A DNA stretch of 64,000 nt. Source: an uncultured Alcaligenaceae bacterium. Lineage in GTDB: Bacteria > Pseudomonadota > Gammaproteobacteria > Burkholderiales > Burkholderiaceae_B. The notes below the pieces were generated by a model. The model had not been told where the DNA came from. It saw nothing but the letters and a program-made list of their open reading frames with translations, and made no database searches. The stretch is from positions 62,001 through 126,000 of the forward strand of contig CALKIR010000025.1 in NCBI GenBank assembly GCA_937995985.1, written 5' to 3'. The position numbers and the translations under genes are program-made. Below are positions 48,088-56,691 of this stretch, piece after piece; position 1 is the first letter of the stretch; each line of letters starts with the position of its first letter.

Positions 48088-49248
48088 TTAGGCGTTTTGG
48101 GATGGGGTCATCGAGTCAATAAACACATCAAAAAGAGCGGCAATATCCCGCGGCCCTGGGTTGGCCTCAGGATGCCCCTGAAAACCAAACACGGGCTGGG
48201 TCTTGTGCTTAAAGCCTTGCACACTCCCATCAAATAGAGAAATATGGGTCAGCTCCATATCTGCAGTGAAGCTATCGGCATCCAGCACATAATTGTGGTT
48301 TTGGCTAGTGATATACACTTTTTTAGTTGCCAACTCTTGAACAGGATGGTTGGAGCCATGATGCCCAGCGGGCAGCTTAATGCTCTTAGCTCCTAAGGCC
48401 AACCCCAAAATCTGATGCCCCAAACAAATCCCAAATAACGGTACACCGCTGGCAATCAATGCCCGCGCATTATCTATTGCCTCTGTGCAATGTGTGGGAT
48501 TACCTGGACCATTAGACAATAAGACCCCATCTGGATTGAGGGCTTGGATGGCATCAGCTGTAGTTTGGGCGGGTACCACCGTTACATGGCAGCGACGCGC
48601 TACAAGTTGACGCAAAATACTTTCTTTGACCCCGAAATCCACTACAACCACGTGCCTTTCGGGAGCGTGCGCAGTTTCAAACCCCTGACCTAATACCCAA
48701 GGTCCTTGTGTCCACTCATAACTTTGTTTTGTGGTAACTTGGGTGGCGAACTCTTGATGCGCCTCAAGTGAGTAATGACGCGCTAACTCCACAGCTTTTT
48801 GCTCATCGGTGCCCACTAAGATGCACCCAGCCTGAGTACCCTTGTCTCGAATCAGTCGAGTCAAACTACGGGTATCTACCCCCGTAATTGCAACGATATT
48901 ATTTTGTTGCAAATACTCCGCTAAACTCTGAGTAGCACGGAAATTAGACTGATGGGCCACATAGTCACGCACAATCAGTCCAGCAGCTTGTACCCGCTTG
49001 GACTCGGTGTCCTCGGGGTTTACCCCAGTGTTCCCTATGTGTGGGTACGTTAATGTAACGATTTGACCAAAATAACTTGGATCAGTGAGTATTTCTTGAT
49101 ATCCGGTCATTGAGGTATTAAAAACCACCTCTGCAACCGCATGGCCCTCAGCCCCAAAGGCATAGCCATGAAAAATAGAACCATCCGCCAATGCCAATAT
49201 GGCAGGACGCGAATAATGCATTGTGTCGGGAAATATTGACGACAGCAC
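48088..49248 (-). CDS. carA: Carbamoyl-phosphate synthase small subunit (glutamine amidotransferase)
   Basis: CarA hydrolyses glutamine and channels ammonia to CarB. The N-terminal CPSase domain ([34 protein letters not shown]) is followed by a class I amidotransferase domain. It has the nucleophile Cys in [17 protein letters not shown] (about residue 276) and His/Glu in [13 protein letters not shown] (about 360). The start used is a GTG at 49248 (386 residues). An ATG nine codons on (49221) would give 377 residues and is also plausible; neither has a strong ribosome site. Confidence 0.96.
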   Translation of the reverse strand: MLSSIFPDTMHYSRPAILALADGSIFHGYAFGAEGHAVAEVVFNTSMTGYQEILTDPSYFGQIVTLTYPHIGNTGVNPEDTESKRVQAAGLIVRDYVAHQSNFRATQSLAEYLQQNNIVAITGVDTRSLTRLIRDKGTQAGCILVGTDEQKAVELARHYSLEAHQEFATQVTTKQSYEWTQGPWVLGQGFETAHAPERHVVVVDFGVKESILRQLVARRCHVTVVPAQTTADAIQALNPDGVLLSNGPGNPTHCTEAIDNARALIASGVPLFGICLGHQILGLALGAKSIKLPAGHHGSNHPVQELATKKVYITSQNHNYVLDADSFTADMELTHISLFDGSVQGFKHKTQPVFGFQGHPEANPGPRDIAALFDVFIDSMTPSQNA

Positions 49249-49285
49249 GGTTAACCCCAGCTATTTAATTTAAATAAACTTGGAA

Positions 49286-49291
49286 ATTATA
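49286..49291 (-). promoter_or_regulatory. -10 box of the carAB operon
   Basis: A perfect TATAAT on the minus strand lies 38-43 bp before the carA GTG, with only a weak -35 match 17 bp upstream. An AT-rich palindromic stretch (ATTTAATTTAAAT, about 49263-49275) lies just downstream of it, in the expected leader. The plus-strand transcript of tal would start in the same 135-bp interval. Confidence 0.5.
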
Positions 49292-49383
49292 CCTTGAGTT
49301 GGCAGGAACCTAAACCAACCCCGTAAATTTAAAATACTCATCGCACCAAGAAACTATTAAAACATCACAAGGGATAGATACTC

Positions 49384-50349
49384 ATGACACAGTCTTTACT
49401 CGATTCACTCCGTCAAGTTACTACCGTTGTCGCGGATACTGGCGATGTAGAGGCGATTAAACGCTACCGCCCAACCGACGCCACCACCAACCCTTCATTG
49501 GTGCTCAATACCTTGACCAAAGAGGAGTACCAACCGCTCCTGGCAAAGGTGGTCCGCGATCATCCTCACGCAAGTTTAAATGAGCTTAGCGATCGTTTAG
49601 TCGTTGCTCTTGGCTGCGAAATCTTGTCACTTATTCCTGGTCGTGTTTCCACAGAGGTTGATGCGCGCTTATCCTTTGATACCCAGGCTACCATTGAACG
49701 TGCCCGTCAAATTATCCAGCATTACAACGAGCAAGGCATTGACCGAGAGCGCGTATTAATTAAAATTGCCGCCACTTGGGAGGGCATCGAAGCGGCACGC
49801 CAGCTTCAAACTGAAGGCATCAATTGTAATCTGACGCTGCTCTTTTCCTTGACTCAAGCAGTGGCCTGCGCGCATGCCAAAGTAAAGCTGATCTCTCCTT
49901 TTGTTGGCCGTATTTATGACTGGCACAAAAACCATGCGGGTGCGCACTGGGATGAAGCAGCTCATGCCGGAGTCAATGATCCGGGCGTACGTTCTGTAGA
50001 AACAATCTATCACTACTACAAAACCTACGATATCAGCACAGAAATTATGGGGGCCAGCTTTAGAAATATTGGTCAGGTGCTGGCCTTGGCCGGCTGTGAT
50101 TTACTCACCATCAGTCCTACCCTCTTGGCTCAACTAAAGGCTCAAACAGGCACACTCACACCACGCCTTAGCCCAGAACGTGCAAAACGCAACCCCGTTC
50201 CATGGATGCCCAATAACGAGGTGGTCTTTCGAACAGAGCTCAATAATAATGCCATGGCCACAGAAAAATTAGCCGAGGGCATACGCCTATTTATTCAGGA
50301 CAGTAAGCGCCTCGATGAGCTCATACACCACACACAACATGGTAATTAG
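49384..50349 (+). CDS. tal: Transaldolase
   Basis: Transaldolase moves a dihydroxyacetone unit between sugar phosphates in the non-oxidative pentose phosphate pathway. The 321-residue TIM barrel has [20 protein letters not shown] at the start and the Schiff-base lysine in [17 protein letters not shown] (about residue 124). [17 protein letters not shown] and [12 protein letters not shown] are also present. The length matches TalB-type enzymes. Its last codon overlaps the end of convergent recR by 4 bp. Confidence 0.97.
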   Translation: MTQSLLDSLRQVTTVVADTGDVEAIKRYRPTDATTNPSLVLNTLTKEEYQPLLAKVVRDHPHASLNELSDRLVVALGCEILSLIPGRVSTEVDARLSFDTQATIERARQIIQHYNEQGIDRERVLIKIAATWEGIEAARQLQTEGINCNLTLLFSLTQAVACAHAKVKLISPFVGRIYDWHKNHAGAHWDEAAHAGVNDPGVRSVETIYHYYKTYDISTEIMGASFRNIGQVLALAGCDLLTISPTLLAQLKAQTGTLTPRLSPERAKRNPVPWMPNNEVVFRTELNNNAMATEKLAEGIRLFIQDSKRLDELIHHTQHGN

Positions 50350-50954
50350 GTGCTTTTTCGCTCATGTAAGGCCCAAGCAATGGTGCTGGGATCAACATAT
50401 TCCAGCTCACTTCCTGCGGGCACACCGCGTGCCAAACGGCTTAGCCGTACCCCTCGTGGCCGCAATAGCTCCGCCAGATGGTGCGCAGTTGTCTCCCCCT
50501 CTGAAGTAAAGTTGGTCGCTAAAATAACCTCTCGAACTTCAGGGGCAGCCACACGCGCCAACAGCTTTTCTATTTGTAAGGCCTCAGGACCGATACCATC
50601 AATTGGTGCTAATCGACCCATTAATACGTAGTAGAGCCCGTTATAACTATGGCTGGCCTCTATCATATTTTGATCAGCAGGCGTCTCTACCACGCAGAGC
50701 AATGAGGGATCGCGCTGAGGGCTCAAACATAGGGCGCATACCTCTGCCTCGCTGATACCATTACAGCGAGCGCAGCGCTGCAAATGATGCACCGCGCCCG
50801 CTAAAGCCTCAGAAAGCTCTTTGGCTCCTTGGATATCATGCTGCAAAAGATGATAAGCCATACGCCGCGCCGTACGCTCACCAACCCCCGGCAAGCGTTT
50901 AAGCGCTTCAATAAGTAAGCGCAAAGGCGCAGGTTCAGGAACAAAGCTACTCAT
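50346..50954 (-). CDS. recR: Recombination mediator protein RecR
   Basis: RecR acts with RecO and RecF to load RecA at gaps. The 202-residue protein has a helix-hairpin-helix ([20 protein letters not shown]), a four-cysteine zinc finger ([19 protein letters not shown], about residue 58) and a Toprim domain ([15 protein letters not shown]). The start codon overlaps the ybaB stop in TAATG. The dnaX-ybaB-recR order is highly conserved in bacteria. Confidence 0.97.
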   Translation of the reverse strand: MSSFVPEPAPLRLLIEALKRLPGVGERTARRMAYHLLQHDIQGAKELSEALAGAVHHLQRCARCNGISEAEVCALCLSPQRDPSLLCVVETPADQNMIEASHSYNGLYYVLMGRLAPIDGIGPEALQIEKLLARVAAPEVREVILATNFTSEGETTAHHLAELLRPRGVRLSRLARGVPAGSELEYVDPSTIAWALHERKST

Positions 50955-51277
50955 TAAAAGGGTAAATTCATCCCAGGAGGTAAAGGCAGGCCGGCAGTAA
51001 TGCTAGACATTTTTTCCTGAGCTGTTTTCTCAGCCTTACGTAAAGCATCATTAAAGGCCGCTGCAATTAAATCCTCGAGCATGTCCTTATCCTCTTCGAA
51101 AAGCTCTGGATCAATAGTGATGCGACGCACATCATTTTTACAACTCATGGTCACTTTGACCAAACCGCCGCCTGCAGCTCCTTCTACCTCAATTTCGGCA
51201 AGTTCTGCTTGGGCCTTTTTCATATCCTCTTGCATGCGCTGTGCCTGACGCATCAGACCGGCTAGCTGTCCTTTCAT
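50954..51277 (-). CDS. ybaB: YbaB/EbfC family nucleoid-associated protein
   Basis: This is a small dimeric DNA-binding protein of 107 residues. It has the [23 protein letters not shown] coiled N-terminal helix, a central beta sheet ([20 protein letters not shown]) and a C-terminal helix; the tail is rich in Gly/Pro. AAGGA lies 8 nt before the ATG. It is translated in a coupled way with recR and probably dnaX. Confidence 0.95.
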   Translation of the reverse strand: MKGQLAGLMRQAQRMQEDMKKAQAELAEIEVEGAAGGGLVKVTMSCKNDVRRITIDPELFEEDKDMLEDLIAAAFNDALRKAEKTAQEKMSSITAGLPLPPGMNLPF

Positions 51278-51304
51278 GGCAACATCCTTTATAAAATCTA
51301 TTTA

Positions 51305-52993
51305 CTACGATGATAAATGAGTTCGCGGCCGTATTGAGCCTGGGACGACTTGACCGCCAAACTGCTCTGTAAGTTGATGAATAAATGGGTCTGCAGCAAC
51401 CGCCTGCTCTGCCTGCTGTTGTTGCGCTCGCAACTGGGCTTGATAAATGGCATCCGCTGTTTCTGCACCCGTACGGCCGTATTCTATTGTAAGTCGCAAC
51501 GGTTGGCCAAAATATTCATTCAACACTGTATTAAGGTGTGTTTTGGCTTGCATATCATCTACGGAGCGCAACTCTAAACGCAACACAACTTCACCTTGCT
51601 CGTAACGCACCCACTCACTACGATGCGCTATCTGTGCGGCCCAGCCACTAAGCGGTAATTGGGTAGCCAGATGCGCCCACTGAGCCGCATCCATTTGCTC
51701 TGGAGTCAGGCGCTGTGTTGCTGTTTGGGCATCGTCGCCCCCTTCATCCAGCCAAGGCGGACTATCCTCTGTCTCTGCGTCCTGCTCGTGAGAGTCAACT
51801 GATTCTTTGGCCGTATCCGGAACTACTGGCTCTAAGGAGGCCGATTGCTCAGATGTGTTTGAGACAGGCTCTTGGCTCTGCTCAGCACGAGGCATTTGAG
51901 GCTGCTCAGAAGGAGGTAATAAAGTCAACATGCGCAAACAAGCCATCACAAACCCCGTATGCTCAGTAGGGGCTAAATGCAGCTCATGGCGACTATGTAT
52001 GGCCACGGTATAAAATAACTGCAGGGCGTCGGCGCTAAATGCTTGTGCCCACTGTTTAATATGATCTTGATATATTAGGCTTGGATCCACAAATTCGGGC
52101 GCGCGCTGCGCAATGGCCACTGTCGATAATAACTCCGCCCAGTCAGCCAAAGTTTGTCCAAAAGAAAGCCCCTGCTGATGTAATTCATCAGCAGTGGCCA
52201 GTAATTGCTGCGCATCCTGTGCCACCAGCCCTTGCATAAGGCGGATTAGATAATTGCCATCGATGCTGCCGAGCATGGCCTGCACCGTTTCCAAGCGAAT
52301 ATCAGCACCACTAAATGCAATAGCTTGATCAGTCAGAGATAAGGCATCTCGCATCGAACCCGCAGCAGCCTGCCCCAGAGCAAGCAATGCTGAGGGCTCA
52401 AAAGCCACCTTTTCAATCGTTAATATCTGTTGTAAATGCTCTGCAATCACCGGAGGAGCAATAGGCTTGAGATTAAATTGCAAACAACGCGATAGCACCG
52501 TAGCCGGTATTTTTTGCGGGTCAGTGGTGGCCAGAATAAATTTCACATGGGCTGGGGGCTCTTCTAAAGTTTTCAACATGGCATTAAAAGCATGCCCAGT
52601 GAGCATATGCACCTCATCAATGGTATAAACCTTGAAACGCCCCGCCCCAGGTGCATAAACCGCTTGCTCAAGTAGCTGTGTCATTTCTTCGACACGCCGA
52701 TTAGAAGCCGCATCTAGCTCAATATAATCAACAAAACGCCCTTCGTCTATTTCTACACATGCCTGACACGTCCCACAAGGTGTAGCGGTCACCCCATTGG
52801 CACAATTGAGGCATTTGGCCAAAATACGGGCTAATGTCGTTTTCCCTACACCACGCGTGCCAGTAAATAACCACGCATGATGCAGCCGTTGTTCTTCTAA
52901 GGCATGTGATAAGGCCTGCACGACATGCTCTTGTCCCACAAGGGAAGCAAAATTTCGGGGACGCCACTTACGGGCCAGTACTTGGTAACTCAT
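51305..52993 (-). CDS. dnaX: DNA polymerase III subunits tau/gamma
   Basis: DnaX is the clamp-loader ATPase; tau also couples polymerases and helicase. It starts at MSYQVLARKWRPR (ATG 52993), as in relatives; an upstream start 13 codons earlier is not family-like. The Walker A is GTRGVGKTTLARIL (about residue 45), the zinc module has four cysteines in CLNC...CGTCQAC, and Walker B is YTIDEVHML. The region 365-440 is low-complexity, acidic and Gln/Ser-rich, then a tau C-terminal domain follows. At 562 residues it is shorter than E. coli tau (643). I found no A AAA AAG slippery heptamer. Confidence 0.95.
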   Translation of the reverse strand: MSYQVLARKWRPRNFASLVGQEHVVQALSHALEEQRLHHAWLFTGTRGVGKTTLARILAKCLNCANGVTATPCGTCQACVEIDEGRFVDYIELDAASNRRVEEMTQLLEQAVYAPGAGRFKVYTIDEVHMLTGHAFNAMLKTLEEPPAHVKFILATTDPQKIPATVLSRCLQFNLKPIAPPVIAEHLQQILTIEKVAFEPSALLALGQAAAGSMRDALSLTDQAIAFSGADIRLETVQAMLGSIDGNYLIRLMQGLVAQDAQQLLATADELHQQGLSFGQTLADWAELLSTVAIAQRAPEFVDPSLIYQDHIKQWAQAFSADALQLFYTVAIHSRHELHLAPTEHTGFVMACLRMLTLLPPSEQPQMPRAEQSQEPVSNTSEQSASLEPVVPDTAKESVDSHEQDAETEDSPPWLDEGGDDAQTATQRLTPEQMDAAQWAHLATQLPLSGWAAQIAHRSEWVRYEQGEVVLRLELRSVDDMQAKTHLNTVLNEYFGQPLRLTIEYGRTGAETADAIYQAQLRAQQQQAEQAVAADPFIHQLTEQFGGQVVPGSIRPRTHLSS

Positions 52994-53212
52994 GCAATTG
53001 GCAAAAAATAGACCTAAAGTTAGGCAAATCACTGATGCGCCAAGTGTTACTCAGAAATCACTTTCTTGAGCGCACCACACGAAAATCTTAGTGTAACGGA
53101 TTCGCTGAAAAAATGGGAATGCCCTTTAGCGGGACTGAAACAATAGTAGCAAGGCTGAACAACTGACTCGCATGCGGAATCATTGGGCTGGGCGCGAATG
53201 CCCCAAGATAGG

Positions 53213-53315
53213 AAGTGGCGAGCCTGACTTCGGCACTGGCTCGAGACAGCTATGGCTGCTTCGTTCCCGACCTGACCAGGTTCACTGTTGAACCATGCGA
53301 AGGGACCCGCCACCA
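53213..53315 (-). ncRNA. ffs: Signal recognition particle RNA (4.5S, bacterial small type)
   Basis: The minus strand carries the conserved apical core GGTCAGGTCGGGAACGAAGC (53279-53260), with the SRP tetraloop and symmetric internal loop. The arms TGGTGGCGGG at the 5' end and CGCCACT at the 3' end pair to close a single long hairpin of about 100 nt. It sits between addA (upstream) and dnaX, the usual betaproteobacterial location. The ends are estimated from pairing only. The remaining parts of the 350-bp interval 52994-53343 hold no credible gene; short frames crossing this RNA are shadows. Confidence 0.92.
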
Positions 53316-53343
53316 ACTAATGTACCACAAAGCCGAATGTTTT

Positions 53344-56300
53344 TCACATCGGCCATTCATCTATCCACAGATCGATGCGAGGAAAATACAATGCTGCCCG
53401 CGCTGGGCGCCCGTCTAACGCACTCACATGACTACAGTACCGCTGTAATTGCTCGTGATGGTGTTGAATCATGCGCAGTGTAAATGACTCAATCGACTCA
53501 TCAGCATGAGGCACTGTTGTTTTGTAATCGACCACTAACCAATGATCATGCTGATCAATAGCCAGATCAATAATAGAAACCCGTCCGCGATAATCCAATA
53601 AGCTCCACTCGCGCTGTGCTTGCGCAACGGTTAATAGCCATCGTCCTCGCTGACTATGCACTGTCTTGACTAAGGCCTCAAGCACCTCTGCCACCCCTTG
53701 CTCTAAGTAGTCTTTTGAGCAGCCGGCTCGCAGTAGTTGGCGCGCCATGGCCTCAGACATGGCCTGCAAGCGCTCTGCAGACCAAGACTCTATCCCGTCC
53801 CGAGCCATGCGCTCTAACCAAGCATGGGCAACCTGCCCTACCGCAGATTCATTGTGCGCGGGCATGACCCAGTGCCATACCTGATGAGCAGTCGTTGCGC
53901 GCTTACGTGCTGCGTTGAATTGGGCCAGTAAGTCTTTGCCGGCCCATACCTGCGGTGACAAACGCCGTATATAGTTCCCCCTGTCTAGGCTGCTCTCCTC
54001 TTGACTTGGCACAGATGCTTTAGATGGAATCTGAGGCCTTTGAAGATGTGCCTCTATTACGGACCATAAGCGATGTAATAGCGTATTAGAGGAAGGGACT
54101 CGAGGCGCCCCTGTCTTATCATCAACGGCCAAACTGGCAATTATATGCAACTCACTGCGCGCCCGTGTTAACGCAACATAGAGCAAACGACGCGACTCAT
54201 ATTCCGCTCGTTTTTTCTCGCGCACCTGCAGAAACCGAGCTACATCAGCGGTATGCTGCTCTGTGGCAATGGGCCCCACAATAATACCTGTCGGCCCGAC
54301 CTCAAAACTAACCAAAGGCTGCCTATCAGCACGCTCCCTTTTATCTAAACCATACAAAATGACAGACTCAAACTCTAACCCCTTAGACTTATGAATAGTC
54401 ATTATTTCTACTGCTGGACGCACATGACTAGGAGCAGCATACAAAGCATCAACCTGAGCCTCTAACTGTTTCAAATTTAAGTCCCCATAAGGAGCAATGT
54501 CATCTAATAATCTCAATACCTGCTCCACATCCTCTTGGTCTGTAGGCTCATGATAAATACCGGCACCTCCCAACTGTATCCAACATCTCTGCACCCAAGA
54601 AGCAAAGGTATCAGAACCATTAGCATTAGGATGTTGCGCTAATCCTGAAGCCAACCAGAGTAACCGCTCATACTCAGCAGTAGAAAAATGGGCCTGTTTT
54701 TCTGGTAATTGCTCTAAAAGCTCCGGAATAGGGGTCCTGCTATCCCCTAAGCGGCATAAGGTGTGCAAACTATTAAGCGTCACACCACACAAAGGGGAGC
54801 GCAATAATGATAGCCAGGCCATCCTATCCCCAGGGTGGGTCAGAGCGCGAACTAATTGGATAAGATCTTGCACTGCTGGACGAGTACTTAAAGGATCAAG
54901 CTCAACGGCTCGACAAGGCACTCCTGCGACCGTTAAGGCCCGCACCAACCCAGCAAGATGATTGCGACTGCGCACCAAAATCCCTACCGGACTTTTGCGC
55001 TCCCCATATTGGCTTAATGCCTGGCGACACAGCTCAATTACTCGTTGCTGTGCGCGCTGCTGTTGATACTCCTCCTCTTCGGGGTCCTCTCCTCTGCGCC
55101 AAATATCATGTATCTGAACCTTATTACCACTGCCAGAATGAAATGGCTGCGCAGCATTAAAGGCCACGGCTCCAAACTCACTATTGTTTTCATGTGCAAG
55201 CAAACTAGGACCTGCTTTATTCACCCACTCTACCAGGGATGGGTGAGAGCGAAAATTTTCCTTGAGTTGCAGCACCTCTAAAGGTACGGGACCCAGGCAC
55301 TGCCGCTCTTTGATATCTAAAAACAAACCCACCTCAGCCTTGCGAAAGCGATAAATGGACTGCATGGGATCACCCACTAAGAATACGGTTCGTCCATCAT
55401 CAGGCTGCCAACCAGAAACAATGCGCTCAAGAATTTGCATTTGCAATTGACTGGTATCTTGAAACTCGTCTACCAATAAATGCTGCACATTTCTATCAAG
55501 ACGCAATAATAATTCCGTAGGATCATCTGCTTGCCCCAAGGCAGTGAGTGCCCGTTGCTCGATTTCATTAAAATCAACTGCTCGTTGCTCTGCAAATATG
55601 ACCCACAAATAAGCAGCCGCCTGACGTAACACTTGAATCAGATGACCTAGGAGAGCACCTTGCTCATCTGTGTACCCACGCGGATAGCCCTGCAGCTCTG
55701 CTAACAAAGGCACCCATGAAGCAGACGGCTCTTGAGCTGTGAGCCAAGCGACTAATTGTTCTTTTTCTGCTGTTTTAGGAGCAAACCCATGGTTTTTATT
55801 AATTCCTCGAGGCTGTCGCAACCGCCCCTCTCTAGTTAATAAAAATTGACCTAAAGCCTGCCAACGTTCTAACTCATCTGCAACACAGCCCAAGGGCTCG
55901 CCCTGCCAATCATGTAATGCAACAAATGCGCACTCTTTACCTTCTGCCAACACATTTTCACAAGCAAAACGTACCAAAGGTGCGAGCTCAGTAGCCCACC
56001 CCAATGGCATGGCAGCCGATACCTTCTCTAAATCACGCTTAATCAGGTCATGTAAATTGTGTTCCAACTGTTTCACATCGGCAGAATCTACTAATAGAGG
56101 CAACCATTGCTCCCGCTTTTTAAGCATTTCTACAATTAACTGCTCTGCCCGCTGAAAAGACATATTTAAATGCCTCAATACCTGCCCAACGGCATTATCA
56201 GGGGTGGCCTGTAATAAAGTTTGCAGCGCTGCTTGTTGATAGAGCTCATCGGCATCCTCCGCAATGCCCGGCACCCCTCCTAACCCACTTGACCAGGGCA

Positions 56301-56691
56301 TGGCCTGCACCAAATGAGCACATAAAGAATTAATGGTGCGTATGGCTAACCGTGCAGGATAATTTAATAAATCCCAACCCTGCTCTTGATCCCGCTTTAA
56401 AGCAGCACGCGCCAATACCCAGCTTTTGTATAAATGCGCTTCCTCAGGAGGATCCTGGCGTCCCGCAGCAAGCTTTTCTAGGACTCGTTGGTGCATTTCT
56501 GCGGCGGCTTTACGCGTAAAAGTAACAGCCACTATCTCTTCAGGCTTACGTACAATTGCCAACAAAGCCAATATCCGGTCAGTGAGCAATTCTGTTTTTC
56601 CTGAGCCTGCTGGCGCCTCGACCAAAAAGGAATGGGTTACTGAAATCGCTCGCTCACGAACCCGCTCATCACTCGGTCGTCTACTGCTCAT
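53344..56691 (-). CDS. addA: AddA-like UvrD-family helicase with C-terminal RecB-type nuclease
   Basis: This is a double-strand-break end-processing helicase-nuclease, partner of the following gene. The 1115-residue protein has Walker A VEAPAGSGKTELLTDR (about residue 27), motif Ia VAVTFTRKAAAEM, motif II LLVDEFQDTSQLQM (about 410), motif III VFLVGDPMQSIYRFR and motifs V/VI IMTIHKSKGLEFESVI and LLYVALTRARSELHI. The nuclease signature at about residue 1055 is IIDLAIDQHDHWLVVDYKTT. The ATG at 56691 has GGGGAG about 7 nt upstream; it overlaps the addB stop by 11 bp. A 23-codon upstream extension is open but not preferred. Confidence 0.93.
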   Translation of the reverse strand: MSSRRPSDERVRERAISVTHSFLVEAPAGSGKTELLTDRILALLAIVRKPEEIVAVTFTRKAAAEMHQRVLEKLAAGRQDPPEEAHLYKSWVLARAALKRDQEQGWDLLNYPARLAIRTINSLCAHLVQAMPWSSGLGGVPGIAEDADELYQQAALQTLLQATPDNAVGQVLRHLNMSFQRAEQLIVEMLKKREQWLPLLVDSADVKQLEHNLHDLIKRDLEKVSAAMPLGWATELAPLVRFACENVLAEGKECAFVALHDWQGEPLGCVADELERWQALGQFLLTREGRLRQPRGINKNHGFAPKTAEKEQLVAWLTAQEPSASWVPLLAELQGYPRGYTDEQGALLGHLIQVLRQAAAYLWVIFAEQRAVDFNEIEQRALTALGQADDPTELLLRLDRNVQHLLVDEFQDTSQLQMQILERIVSGWQPDDGRTVFLVGDPMQSIYRFRKAEVGLFLDIKERQCLGPVPLEVLQLKENFRSHPSLVEWVNKAGPSLLAHENNSEFGAVAFNAAQPFHSGSGNKVQIHDIWRRGEDPEEEEYQQQRAQQRVIELCRQALSQYGERKSPVGILVRSRNHLAGLVRALTVAGVPCRAVELDPLSTRPAVQDLIQLVRALTHPGDRMAWLSLLRSPLCGVTLNSLHTLCRLGDSRTPIPELLEQLPEKQAHFSTAEYERLLWLASGLAQHPNANGSDTFASWVQRCWIQLGGAGIYHEPTDQEDVEQVLRLLDDIAPYGDLNLKQLEAQVDALYAAPSHVRPAVEIMTIHKSKGLEFESVILYGLDKRERADRQPLVSFEVGPTGIIVGPIATEQHTADVARFLQVREKKRAEYESRRLLYVALTRARSELHIIASLAVDDKTGAPRVPSSNTLLHRLWSVIEAHLQRPQIPSKASVPSQEESSLDRGNYIRRLSPQVWAGKDLLAQFNAARKRATTAHQVWHWVMPAHNESAVGQVAHAWLERMARDGIESWSAERLQAMSEAMARQLLRAGCSKDYLEQGVAEVLEALVKTVHSQRGRWLLTVAQAQREWSLLDYRGRVSIIDLAIDQHDHWLVVDYKTTVPHADESIESFTLRMIQHHHEQLQRYCSHVSALDGRPARAALYFPRIDLWIDEWPM

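Noticed and set aside
51305..52993. Programmed -1 frameshift in dnaX
   Set aside because: I looked for the A AAA AAG heptamer followed by a hairpin and did not see one, so separate gamma production by this route is not supported.
53047..53483. Short reading frames on both strands between dnaX and addA
   Set aside because: They run through the SRP RNA gene and the end of addA and show no protein-like composition.
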